This document shows positions 10,817 through 20,860 of a DNA stretch of 64,000 bases, piece after piece. The notes below the pieces were generated by a model that was not told the DNA's origin, did not search any database, and saw only the letters and a list, made by a program, of their open reading frames with translations. The DNA lies in the NCBI GenBank assembly GCA_033032865.1, contig JAWHQI010000065.1, positions 6,262,001 to 6,326,000 of the forward strand, in the 5' to 3' direction. The DNA is from Dactylorhiza incarnata. Taxonomy: Eukaryota; Streptophyta; Magnoliopsida; Asparagales; Orchidaceae. The position numbers and the translations under genes are program-made. How positions within the stretch are numbered: the stretch's first letter is position 1; each line of letters starts with the position of its first letter.

Positions 10817-11484
10817 TGTTGACGCCAGGAAAATCCTGGCCTCAAGATTCGGACCGATGCAGCCGGAGGCTACTCGCCCAGCAGTCCAACGAGATGGCTT
10901 GGATGGCAACGACGACGAAGCTAGAAGAGCAACAAACAGGACCCCAGGTGCTGCGGCAGGGAGGTCCCACCACGTACCCAGAAGCTCAAGAGAGTCTTCC
11001 CCTCTGAAACCAAAGTGGTCGAGCTTGGTACAGGGAAGGCACCGACTTGGCTGAAAGCAAGGGTGACTGGCTCGAGAGTTCAGGAATCGGGGTCCAAAAG
11101 CTCAAGTCCAGGTGCCAATCCAAGTACCACTGTGGTCCTATTTATAAGAAAACCAAAGGGTAGGGGGGCTTTTTATAGCCCAGCCCCCAACCCGGCGACT
11201 ATAGGATACTCGGCGAGTACCATGCCATAGTCGCCCATACTCGCCTCTGCTCTCCATAGTCGCCACTGGCTCTCCATAGTCGCCACTTGCTCTCCATAGT
11301 CGCCACTTGCTCTCCATAGTCGCCACTTGCTCTCCATAGTCGCCACTTGCTCTCCATAGTCGCCACTTCCTCTCCATAGTCTCCACTTGCTCTCCATAGT
11401 CGCCACTTGCTCTCCATAGTCGCCACTTGCTCTCCATAGTCGCCACTTGGGCATTTCTGATCTCGACGAATTACAGGTGGTACA
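10817..11484 (-). repeat. 3' LTR of LARD 1
   Basis: The plus strand begins TGTTGACGCC and ends GGTGGTACA. It holds ten copies of a 20-bp unit (TCTCCATAGTCGCCACTTGC) at about 11250-11449, upstream of the minus-strand TATA candidates at 11140-11177. Confidence 0.88.
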
Positions 11485-11501
11485 CAATCCCCGCTTTTTT
11501 C
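11485..11501 (-). other. polypurine tract of LARD 1
   Basis: The minus strand reads AAAAAAGCGGGGATTG, abutting the 3' LTR. The same form (AAAAGAGCGGGATTG) precedes the 3' LTR of LARD 2. Confidence 0.7.
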
Positions 11502-11656
11502 GAGTTTGATACGAGCTCGGAAAAACAATATAGAACCCATAGTTCGGAGAGATGGGCGCTAGAGGGTATACGAGGTCCTTCCCAGGAGGGGATCTCAACT
11601 GTAGGAGGAAAAAAGAGTCTATACCTCGCCGAGCTTGACTGGAGGAAGAGAGAACG

Positions 11657-12740
11657 CTGACACTTCACGGGAGCTGAGCTCAACTGGAGGCGGATACAAG
11701 TTCGACACCTTCTAGGAGCTGAGCTCAACTAGAGGCGGAGAGAAGGTCGACACCTTTTAGGAGCCGAGCTCAACTAGAGGAAGATAGAAAGTCGACATCT
11801 TCTAGGAGCCGAGCTCAACTAGAGGTGGATAGAAGGTCGACACCTTCTAGGAGCCGAGCTTAACTTGAGGCGGAGAGAAGGTCGACACCTTTTAGGAGCC
11901 GAGCTCAACTAGAGGCGGATAGAAGGTCGACATCTTCTAGGAGCCGAGCTCAACTAGAGGTGGATAGAAGGTCGACACCCTCTAGGAGCCGAGCTTAACT
12001 AGAGGTGGAGAGATGGTCGACACTTCACAGGAGCCGAGCTCAACTAGAAGTGGAGGCAAGTTCGACACCTTCTAGGAGCCGAGCTCAACTAGAGGCGGAG
12101 AGAAGGTCGACACCTTCTAGGAGCCGAGCTCAACTAAAGGTGGATACAAGTCCGACACCTTCTAGGAGCCGAGCTCAACTAGAGGCGGAGAGAAGGTCGA
12201 CACCTTTTAGGAGCCGAGCTCAACCAGAGGCGGATAGAAGGTCGACATCTTCTAGGAGCCGAGTTGAACTAGAGGCGGAGAGAAGGTCGACACCTTTTAG
12301 GAGCCGAGCTCAACTAGAGGCGGATTGAAGGTCGACATCTTCTAGGAGCCGAGCTCAACTAGAGGCGGATAGAAGGTCGACATCTTCTAGGAGTCGAGCT
12401 CAACTAGAGGTGGATAGAAGGTCGACACCTTCTAGGAGCCGAGCTTAACTAGAGGCGGAGAGAAGGTCGACACCTTTTAGGAGCCGAGCTCAACTAGAGG
12501 CGGATAGAAGGTCGACATCGTCTAGGAGCCGAGCTCAACTAGAGGTGGATAGAAGGTCGACACCCTCTAGGAGCCGAGCTCAACTAGAGGTGGAGAGATG
12601 GTCGACACTTCACAGGAGCCGAGCTCAACTGGAAGTGGAGACAAGTTCGACACCTTCTAGGAGCCGAGCTCAACTAGAGGCAGAGAGAAGGTCGACACAT
12701 TCTAGGAGCCGAGCTCAACTAGAGGTGGAGAGAAAGAGTC
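11657..12740 (-). repeat. 45-bp tandem array in LARD 1 (about 24 copies)
   Basis: The unit contains GAGCCGAGCTCAACTAGAGG and GTCGACACCTTCTAG. Copies differ by a few bases, including CGGATAGAAG and CGGAGAGAAG variants. The unit length is a multiple of three and often lacks stops, so spurious ORFs (RSRAQLEAERRSTPS type) run through it. Reverse-complemented, the unit aligns with the 45-bp unit of LARD 2. Confidence 0.85.
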
Positions 12741-13137
12741 ATCTGAGGAGGCAAGTAGCCGGCTTGCTGGAGAAGGGGTCGGGCAGAGGCCTGGACTACG
12801 ACAACTCCACAACTCGATGACTTCTTTTCACTCGAGGGGTTGAGCAACTTCGGGCTAGGAGGGTGGTTTCCAACTCTACTCTGATAATCTCTCCAGACGG
12901 ATGAGAAGTACAATCGGGGGGTAGCTCGGCCAGCGTGCAAGGGGGAGCTGATCTCAACCATCAATGCAGAGGCTTGGTCTTAGGAGGACGCATTAAAAAA
13001 CCCGGTATACTATCCCATCACCCGCTCTGGATGTTATGAGAACTAAGCGGGATACTCATCCTCTAACCCACTCGTGACGTGAATCGATGACCGCTTCTGT
13101 TGAATTTCATCGCCTTGCCTGGATAGGGCATGATTCT

Positions 13138-13169
<32 letters not shown>

Positions 13170-14323
13170 CCTTCTGGACATACACACTCGAGGTCTCCAC
13201 TCCGCCTACATCCCGAGGCCTCCATCTTACTCGGATGCTGAACGTCTGCGATGGATGACGTCAAGTAGGGACTGACAGTCGGGGAGGTCCGAGGGGACAC
13301 ACCATCCCGAGGCCTCCATCCTACTTGGAGGTTGCTGAAGGATGACGTCAAGTAGGGACTGACAGTCGGGGAGGTTCTAAAGGAACACACCATCCCGAGG
13401 CCTCCATCCTACTTGGATGCTGAATGCCGACCTAACCTGTTTCCTTTTGCTCAATAATTAAACGGGGAGTTAAGCACACTTAAGCACATTAACTCACACA
13501 ATTGGAGGTAATAATTGCAAACGCATCGCTTTGTTATGGGCTTTTAGCCCTCGAGGGTGCACGACACCTTTATTAAAGGGTCCCCTGAGAGGTTAAGTCG
13601 ATCATCCTATCGTCGAGCTAGGAGGTCGGCGTCACGACTTCTTCCTGATAATCTCTCCAGTCGGATGAGAGGTGCAGTCGGAGGGAACAGCGACCAACAT
13701 GCAAGGGGGGAGCTGATCTCGACCGTCAATGCAGAGGCTTGGTCTTAGGGGAACGCACTACCGAGGCACCGTCCCATCATCCGTTCTGGATCTTACGAGA
13801 ATCAAGTCGGAGACCTGTTTCCCAACCTGCCGTGGAGATCGACTTCACCTGCTTTGTTTCTTTCTTTTGAAAATGCTTTGTTTCTATTGGCGAGTAACTA
13901 CGATACTCGCCACCATGAACTCGCCGAATTTGATGCTCGTCGCCTGCTTCCTGATGCCTACCCCGAGTAACAAGGAAGCTCGCCTATGGGCGAGTAAGGA
14001 GTGATAGTCGCCGCTACCGAGGAAGCTCGCTTATGGGCGAGTATTGAAGTCGCTGATCTGAACTTGCCTCTGGAGCTCGTCTGCAGGAACTCGCCTAGGG
14101 GCGAGTATGAAACTCGTCTATGGGCGAGTATAGAACTCGCCAGCATGGATTCGCCTACCATGGTCTCCTCTCTCTGCGACTAGAACTCGACTATGGGCGA
14201 GTAAGGAAGGAGCTCGCCTTACTTGCGAGAATTCGCCATACTCGCGAGTTGCCAACAACTTCCTCATGGTCGCCAACTATCACCATCTCTCCTTCTTACT
14301 GAACTTTCCTTCTCTGACTGCGG
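12741..14323 (-). repeat. LARD 1 interior: dispersed direct repeats and a G30 run
   Basis: No coding sequence is recognisable. A block of about 170 bp at 12886-13050 (ATCTCTCCAGACGGATGAGA to CCCGCTCTGG) recurs at 13651-13790. Between them is a degenerate repeat of about 90 bp, three times (CATCCCGAGGCCTCCATC), and a run of 30 G at 13139-13168. At 13880-14250 about a dozen CTCGCC / GGCGAG motifs occur, often as CTCGCCTATGGGCGAG palindromes. Confidence 0.6.
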
Positions 14324-14341
14324 TCCACGCTCACCGCACCA
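14324..14341 (-). other. primer-binding site, tRNA-Phe type (LARD 1)
   Basis: The minus strand reads TGGTGCGGTGAGCGTGGA, which as I recall the plant tRNA-Phe 3' end (CACGCTCACCGCACCA) is a full complement. It lies three bases inside the 5' LTR. LARD 2 has the same 18 bases. Confidence 0.8.
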
Positions 14342-14344
14342 AAG

Positions 14345-14970
14345 TGTTGACGCCAGAAAAATCCTGACCTCAAGATTCGGACCGATGCAGCCGGAGGCTA
14401 CTCGCCCAGCAGTCCAACGAGATGGCTTGGCTGACAACGACGACGAAGCTAGAAGAGCAACAAACAGGACCCCAGGTGCTGCGGCAGGGAGGTCCCACCA
14501 CGTACCTAGAAGCTCAAGAGAGTCTTCCCCTCCGAAACCAAAGTGGCCGAGCTTGGTACAGGGAAGGCACCGACTTGGCTGAAAGCAAGGGTGGCGGGCT
14601 CGAGAGTTCGGGAATCGGGGTCCAAAAGCTCAAGTCCAGGTGCCAATCCAAGTACCACTGGGGTCCTATTTATAGGAAAACCAAAGGGTAGGGGCTTTTT
14701 ATAGCCCAGCCCCCAACCCGGCGACTATAGGATACTCGACGAGTACCATGCCATAGTCGCCCATACTCGCCTCTGCTCTCCATAGTCGTCAATGGCTCTC
14801 CATAGTCGTCACTTGCTCTCCATAATCGCCACTTGCTCTCCATAGTCGCCACTTGCTCTCCATAGTCGCCACTTGCTCTCCATAGTCGCCACTTGCTCTC
14901 CATAGTCGCCATTTGCTCTCCATAGTCGCCACTTGGGCCTTTCTGATCTCGACGAATTACGAGTGGTACA
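14345..14970 (-). repeat. 5' LTR of LARD 1
   Basis: It matches the 3' LTR along its length but has eight rather than ten 20-bp units (about 14777-14936), which explains nearly all of the 42-bp size difference. It ends GAGTGGTACA followed by the GTGAG target duplication. Confidence 0.88.
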
Positions 14971-15594
14971 GTGAGGATACGAGTCGGATAGAAAACGAAA
15001 AAGTCTTTTTACTATTCATCTTCGATTTCTAGCGTTATAAGAAGTCAAGTTTTGTAATCTTATATTTCATATTAATAAAATCACGTCTCTATTTTATTTC
15101 ACTTGATTTGTTTTGGTTTTGCACTATTTCGATCTCTTATTATTTCAAGTATTTCAAAATATAACATAAGTTTTTACAACCCTTATTCACCCCCCCCCCC
15201 CCCCCTTCTAAGGGCGCCTACAAATCCAACAACCTTTACAACTGTATTTTTATACATTTTTATCCCAAAACATATATACATATGAGTACTTAAAATGATC
15301 GTAAAAATACTTTTGAAATTTTTTAATATATTAAATATATATTTAAAAATAGTGTTATTTAACTATAATTTTATCGGGTAACATTATTCTTAGGCTCTGT
15401 TTGGTTGGGCTGTTGCTGATGGAAAGCTGCTGATGGGCTGTTGCTGATAGGAAAAATGACGATTCTGAAAAACAGAGTTTTGTTAAAAAACTGTTTGGGT
15501 GAAATAGAGTTTGTAAAACGGAGTTTTGAAAAAGTTGTTTGGAAACAAAACGGAGCTTTGGGCGAATTTTTTTTCTCCACAAAATATAAGAAAA

Positions 15595-15900
15595 AAAAAT
15601 ATTTTCTCACATACACATACAAAATAACACACACACATCTACATACACACATACACATACACTCAATAAAAAATACACACACAAACACAATAACAAAATA
15701 ACAAAATAACAAAAAACGAAACTGTTATACACACACTGAAATCAAAATCCACACACCTACATACACACAAACACACACATATACACATACTCATACACAC
15801 ACAATAACAAAAAACACACACACACATATATACACACACTCACATACACATACACACACAATAAAAATACCCAATACACGCACACACTGAAATCAAAATC
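15595..15900. repeat. AC/ATAC-rich low-complexity tract
   Basis: Runs of ACACATACAC type with interspersed AACAAAATAAC. A short motif CACACTGAAATCAAAATC occurs twice (15733 and 15883). Confidence 0.7.
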
Positions 15901-16158
15901 TAAGCCATGTTTAAATTATATTTTGAAATTTCTTGCAGCACAAACACATCAAAACAATTCTCATTATGCTTGATTGCAGCAGAAACACATCAAAAAGTAA
16001 ACATGAATCTGCTTGATTACCAGGTGGATGCCCTTGCACAAAAAAACGGAAATGCTACGGTAGGGAAATTCCTCTTCCTGCACTGAAAGATCAGAAATGA
16101 ATGGTGATTGCAAAATCAGAATCAGTAGGAGAAAGAAATGAAAACCCTTTTTGCTTAC

Positions 16159-16509
16159 CTAGGAAGATGACGAGGAATAGAGTTGTCTGCCTGCTTCGTT
16201 TGTTAAACCAAGAAGATATGGAAGCTCTAAAAGCTGCAAAAATACTCCAGTAAACAGATGAAGACTGACGACGATCTTTGATTTCTTCCAAAACAGGAAG
16301 AAGAAGGTGCCGTCAATGTCGACGTTGGAGGAGAGGGGGACAGCTGCAGGCGGGCGCGAGAAGGACATGGCAGCGTGTTTCCGGCGACAAAAATCGCCGG
16401 CGAGATCGTGGAGGATGGGGCACCGCAAGCCCATCGCCGGACCCGGACGGGGATGGACGGGGATCGGAGGGAGCCATTTGACGGTGCAGGTCGATGGATT
16501 TGAGATCAT
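16159..16509 (-). other. exon-like open frame inside the TIR element, unrecognised
   Basis: A minus-strand frame of 116 codons (MISNPSTCTVKWLPP...) is much more GC-rich than its surroundings. Just at its end the minus strand reads ATCTTCCTAGGTAAGC, a good splice-donor context. It may be a captured host 5' exon or the former leader of an autonomous Harbinger. I do not recognise the protein and it may be non-coding. Confidence 0.25.
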
Positions 16510-17057
16510 GTTCGCCGGAGTATTGATGGCGACGACTCATCGGAACTCGCGTGGAACTCGCGAGTGGGGGAAGAAGCCTTGCGATGGAGCAGAGGGAACT
16601 CGCGTCTGCTGCTCACCGCGGGAGTTTCCTGCGGCTGGGAATTCCGGATCCTTTATTATAAAACTGCTGAAGGAATGCAACGCAGTTTTGGATATAAGCT
16701 GAGCCAAACCCCGCTTATCCGCAAAATTGCGGTGCGTCTCAGCCGCACCTGTTGCGGAACGCTTAGGGCTCTTGGTAGACCGGTTCACTTGAACCGCCTT
16801 AGCTCGTGAGCGAGCTAAGCGCGTAAACAGTCAATGAGAGATTTGCTGAGTACACATGGACGTTTTAACGTGGAAAACCCGGAAAGGGTAAAAAACCACG
16901 CGGCCGGAGCTGTGCCGACCAAACTTCACTATTTTCTGGGGGGTTACAACTTGGAAACTAGAACTCGAGCGCGACAGGCCGCTGCTCGCTACAATACTTG
17001 GAGAGAGAGAGAGCTCCGAGGGTGATAGGCCACCTCTCGGAAAAACTAAGTCCTTTT

Positions 17058-17712
17058 CCCTTCTGAGAATGCTGGTCGCCTTTCGAAAGTGAGAAGGCTG
17101 GTCGTCTTTTCCTTCTGAGAATGCTTGTCGCCTTTCGGAAGTGAGAAGGCTGGTCGCCTTTTCCTTCTGAGAATGCTTGTCGCCTTTCGAAAGTGGGAAG
17201 GCCAGTCGCCTTTTCCTTCTGAGAATGCTTGTCGCCTTTCGGAAGTGGGAAGGCCAGTCGCCTTTTTCCTTCTGAGAATGCTTGTCGCCTTTCGGAAGTG
17301 AGAAGGCTAGTCGCCTTTTCCTTCTGAGAATGCTTGTCGCCTTTCGGAAGTGAGAAGGCTAGTCGCCTTTTCCTTCTGAGAATGCTTGTCACCTTTCGGA
17401 AGTGGGAAGGCCAGTCGCCTTTTCCTTCTGAGAATGCTTGTCGCCTTTCGGAAGTGAGAAGGCAGTCGCCTTTTCCTTCTGAGAATGCTTGTCGCCTTTC
17501 GGAAGTGAGAAGGCCAGTCGCCTTTTCCTTCTGAGAATGCTTGTCGCCTTTCGGAAGTGGGAAGGCCAGTCGCCTTTTCCTTCTGAGAATGCTTGTCGCC
17601 TTTCGGAAGTGAGAAGGCTAGTCGCCTTTTCCTTCTGAGAATGCTTGTCGCCTTTCGGAAGTGAGAAGGCTAGTCGCCTTTTCCTTCTGAGAATGCTTGT
17701 CGCCTTTCGGAA
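17058..17712 (-). repeat. 52-bp tandem array in the solo LTR (about 12 copies)
   Basis: The unit contains CTTCTGAGAATGCTTGTCGC and GGAAGTGAGAAGGC. Variants alternate between GTGAGAAGGCTAG and GTGGGAAGGCCAG. It lies on the transcribed side of the TATA box. Confidence 0.85.
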
Positions 17713-18419
17713 TGATGAAGATCTTCAAGTCCACGAAGGAGATCTTCAAGCGCCGAAGGAGAATTCCGCAAAAGTCTGCAAGGAGCTCTCCCGGGTCCAG
17801 AAGTCAAGGTCCTCTCAAATGAAGCCTTGAGGCTCCTTTTATAGTTTTGGCCGGGGGCGGCCCGGTAATTTTGTCGTTGGCAGTTTCCATAAATGCTCGG
17901 TGGACGAATCATATTCTCTGGTTCGGGGCCCTCGGATCGCCATTTTTCGTAAATGACCACCTTGCCCCTCGGGCAGCTTGGGCAGCTCGGGCAATTCGGG
18001 CAGTTCCGTTGGAGGTGAAAAAGGCGACCGACTGTTCCTGAAAAGTGAGAAGCCTGAAAGACAAAAAGTGAGAAGCCGGAAACCCAAAAAGTGAGACGCC
18101 TGAAAGACAAAAAGTGAGACGCCTGAAAGACAAAAAGTGAGACGCCTGAAAGACAAAAAGTGAGAACGCTCCCGAACGCGTTCGGAAGCGTTCTGAGCGC
18201 GCGTGAGCGCTAAAGTGCTCCGAGCGCGCAACGAACATGGAAGCGCTCTGAGCGCGCTTAGTAGTGTTCTGAGCGCGCGTGAGCGAGGAGGCGTTCCGAG
18301 CAAACGGTGGAACGGGAAGTTGTCCCCCAAAGGGGAATTGGGATCCGACGCACCCGACGAGGGGGCGTGAATACGGCGGTGTCCCTTACGAGCCCCCTTA
18401 TGGAGAAAGCGCGGGGAGG

Positions 18420-18850
18420 AGGCCTGGCCGCACCCTAAGGGCGGCGCGGTTGGGTCGCATCCCGGGGGGATGCGGCTAGGCCGCACCCCAAGGGGGTGCG
18501 GTTTGGTCGCACCCCTCAAGGGGGGTGCGGCTTGGGCCGCACTCCCCAAGGGGTGCGGCTAGGGCCGCACCCCTGGAGGGGTGCGGCCGGGCTGCACCCC
18601 TCAAGGGGGGTGCGGCTAGGGCCGCACCCCCTAAGGGGTGCGGCTGGGGCCGCACCCCTCAAGGGAGGTGCGGCTCGGGCCGCACCGCTCATGGGGTGCG
18701 GCTGGGGCCGCTCCCCTTGAGGGGTGCGGCTGGGCCGCACCCCTAAGGGGGGTGCGGCTGGGCCGCACCCCTAAGGGGGGTGCGGCTCGGGCCGCACCCC
18801 CCAAGGGGTGCGGCTGGAGCCGCGCCCCCTTGAGGGGTGCAGTCGGTGCG
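18420..18850 (-). repeat. GGGGTGCGGC / GCCGCACCCC palindrome array in the solo LTR
   Basis: About ten degenerate units of roughly 40 bp alternate GGGGTGCGGC with its reverse complement around short AAG spacers, so each unit can fold as a GC hairpin. It lies upstream of the minus-strand TATA box. Confidence 0.8.
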
Positions 18851-19117
18851 CGGCCGGGCCGCTTCCCCGCGATGGGGGGTGTTGCCCGTGTGCTATCGTG
18901 CACGCGGTGGTGCATGCATCTGCGGTTTGCTCCGGGCGCGCCTTGACTTTGGCGGATGGCGGCGGGAATGGCGGGCTCGGTCTTTTCAACTCAAGCGATT
19001 ATGCGTTGTCCGTTGCCCCCACCTTTCTTAAGCGGGGTTTCCTTTAGACGTACCCCAAGGCCTTTATGGGTGGTATAACAGCACCGGAGCCCAGCAGCTG
19101 AGCCAAACGCCACCTTA

Positions 19118-20032
19118 GTGTTATTTGTTTTGTGATTTTAATATCTATACATATATATAAAGATTTTTAGGCTTCTACAGTGTGCTGGCCGTTCGTCGCA
19201 ATGTGATGAAAGATAGGGAGAGAGGAGAGAGGGAGGGGAGAGAGAGGAGAGATATAAAAAAATTATATATAAGGGAGAGAAAGAGGGCGGGCGGGAGAGA
19301 AAGAGGGAGAAAGAGTGGGGCTGAGAGAGAGAGAGAGAAAGAGTGGGGTCGGTCCTTTTTATTAAATAAATAGTATATATAGCGGTCGAGAGAGAGAGAG
19401 GAAGAGGGAGAGAGAGAGAGCAGGAGAGGCAGAGGCCGGGTTAGCATCTAATAAATATATATACAGTTGAGAGGGAGATAGAGAGGGAGAGAGGCATGGT
19501 CTATGTTTATAGTAGTAGAGAGAGAGGGAGAGTGGTATTTAATAAAAATTTATATATATATAAAAATTTCTTAACGCCGCTCTCTTCTCTCTCTCCCTAA
19601 CTATAAGTATATATATATATAGATATATATATATATATAGATAGATATATATATATATATATAGATATAAAGATATTTATATATAGATATAAAGATATTT
19701 ATATATTTATATAATATTAATAATTTAATATAGGCGTTAAGAAATGTTAATATATATATATTTATAAAGATATTTATATATTTATATAATATGAATATAA
19801 TATATTTATGAAAAATTTATATATATACGAGCATCTTCGCACGGGCTACGTCTGTGCTCGATACTCTCGGGCGGCCTTCGGCCGCATCAATGCGGGTTTC
19901 ACGGTGCTACGGTGCAAGGCATTCGTAACGTTAAAGAGAGCGCAACACAGATTTTATGCTAAGATTATTCCTAATATTTGTTCTGTGATATTAATATTAA
20001 TTCTATATAGATATATGTGTATATAAAACATT
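19118..20032. repeat. GA-rich and TA-rich simple repeats
   Basis: GAGAG-rich stretches (about 19212-19520) are followed by ATATAT-rich stretches (about 19545-19830). The phrase GCGTTAAGAAATGTTAA near 19735 and its inverse near 19565 (TTTCTTAACGCC) may mark the ends of a small decayed element. From 19830 to 20000 the DNA is mixed sequence that I do not recognise. Confidence 0.6.
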
Positions 20033-20860
20033 TTAACGTTTTATATATAAAGGGAATTTATATTGTCAGCCCTCGTTTGGCTATGTGCAGCCCAAAAAAA
20101 CCCAAAAACTCCATTTAAACCTAAAATTTAAACCTCTAAAGGCAGCCCCTTCTATTGTCCCGATTCTTGATCCCATTGCCCCTTTTGCGAAGTGGAACCG
20201 CCGCCCTCCGCTCCCGTCGCCCAGCCGCCCACCCGTCGCCCACCCGTCGCCCACCCGTTGCCGGCCGCCGCCGCTTCCGTCGCTGGCCTCTAGACTCGAA
20301 AGCTCCGCCTACATTCGGCAGTTTTGAATGCTTTTCCCACTTCAGTCTCGGTTCTTGAATTTCTAACCAAGTTTCGAATAGGTTTATGAAGTTTCTCCTG
20401 CTCATGGGGTTTCTAACCTGAATTTGCCCTTTGTGTTCTTCTTTTGCTAAGCGGGTGTTTAATTCGCCAGTTTTGAATGATTTTCATGTATATTTTAGAG
20501 ATTTTGTTCATGATTTTTTGATAGTAATCTCTTTTTAGTTTTGGTTTAAGTCGACAAATACTATATTCTGAATTTCATAAACTCCACCGCAGATTTAGAT
20601 GTCGCGTGTAAGCAGCATTCGATCAGGCTACATTAAGTAAAACTTCTTCAAAAAAATGTCGGATTTCCATGATAAAAGCGTGGAAACCGGGCAAACAAGG
20701 ATCAGAAATGTCCCCATTGCTATAACTCCCGAAGGATTCTGGAGTTGTCCCGCACCAGTCGTGTTGGAGGACATATAAATCCTTCAAAGATAATCATGTT
20801 TTGACGTTTTATATAGGGTCTTTATATTAGCAGCCCGTGAATGGCTATTTGCAGCCCATT
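20033..20860. repeat. pair of direct terminal-like repeats around gene-fragment DNA
   Basis: A sequence of about 60 bases at 20033-20093 (ACGTTTTATATA, TTTATATTGTCAGCCC, GGCTATGTGCAGCCC) recurs in the same orientation at 20802-20857 (ACGTTTTATATA, TTTATATTAGCAGCCC, GGCTATTTGCAGCCC). They look like transposon ends, but I find no inverted copy. The element type is unknown. Confidence 0.45.
20155..20779 (+). pseudogene. possible captured plant gene fragment, unrecognised
   Basis: A GC-rich segment (20150-20310) is followed by intron-like AT-rich DNA and an acceptor-like CCACCGCAG near 20591. Then comes ATGTCGCGTGTAAGC, reading MSRVSSIRSGYIK, a TAA, and on in the same frame as MSDFHDKSVETG and NVPIAITPEGFWSC up to a TAA at 20777-20779. 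The pattern of leader, intron and short exon looks like a plant gene start, but the family is not identified and the in-frame stop marks it as broken. Confidence 0.35.

Larger units (their letters stand above)
10817..14970 (-). mobile_element. LARD 1: non-autonomous gypsy-like LTR retrotransposon
   Basis: Two LTRs (668 and 626 bp) with TG...CA ends are flanked by a perfect target duplication GTGAG at 10812-10816 and 14971-14975. The primer-binding site and polypurine tract place it on the minus strand. No gag or pol similarity remains in the 2.86-kb interior, which is mostly tandem repeats, so it must be mobilised in trans. LTR ends, polypurine tract and tRNA-Phe primer match LARD 2 at 22369-35483, so they belong to one group. 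Confidence 0.88.
7476..15231 (+). mobile_element. Sirevirus-like copia element 2, 3' half only, LTR split by LARD 1
   Basis: An RNase H end, a long 3' untranslated stretch, a cluster of AGGGGGAG-type polypurine tracts and a 3' LTR follow in order, as in Sireviruses. Everything upstream of RNase H is missing: the element starts abruptly next to the MITE-like sequence. The LTR is interrupted by a 4.15-kb element with a clean 5-bp target duplication, so that insertion is younger. Confidence 0.82.
9985..15231 (+). repeat. 3' LTR of element 2, in two pieces (9985-10816 and 14976-15231)
   Basis: It begins TGTTGGAACA right after the last polypurine tract and ends TACAAATCCAACA, with TG...CA ends. 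Without the inserted LARD 1 and one GTGAG copy it is about 1.09 kb. Several copies of an imperfect palindrome of the AGCGCAGGCGCTAGC type lie at 10145-10360, directly before the TATA box. A 15-base C run occurs near the 3' end (15190-15205). Confidence 0.8.
16750..19080 (-). mobile_element. solo LTR (copia type) with internal tandem repeats
   Basis: It starts TGTTGCGGAA, ends GGTATAACA, and is flanked by the perfect duplication GCACC (16745-16749, 19081-19085), with no interior, so it is a solo LTR of 2.33 kb. Minus-strand CTATAAAAG at 17836-17844 gives its direction. The strand-matched segment GGTTTTCCACGTTAAAACG near 16865 resembles the R/U5 region of copia LTRs. Upstream of the TATA are 23-bp repeats (18038-18170) and GC palindromes. 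Confidence 0.75.
15393..19114. mobile_element. PIF/Harbinger-like TIR element, interrupted by a solo LTR
   Basis: The left end GGCTCTGTTTGGTTGGGC and the inverted right end GGTGGCGTTTGGCTCAGC form imperfect terminal inverted repeats and are flanked by TTA on both sides, the PIF/Harbinger target duplication. Without the inserted LTR it is about 1.4 kb and encodes no transposase, so it is non-autonomous. The interior has an AC-rich tract and a GC-rich, exon-like segment. Confidence 0.65.

Noticed and set aside
11138..11598. Three overlapping minus-strand frames with WRLWRASGDYGEQVATM repeats
   Set aside because: The 20-bp LTR minisatellite gives a 60-base superperiod open in all three frames; no gene.
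17058..17712. Regularly spaced direct repeats that might suggest a CRISPR array
   Set aside because: Units are contiguous, without unique spacers, inside an LTR of a plant genome.
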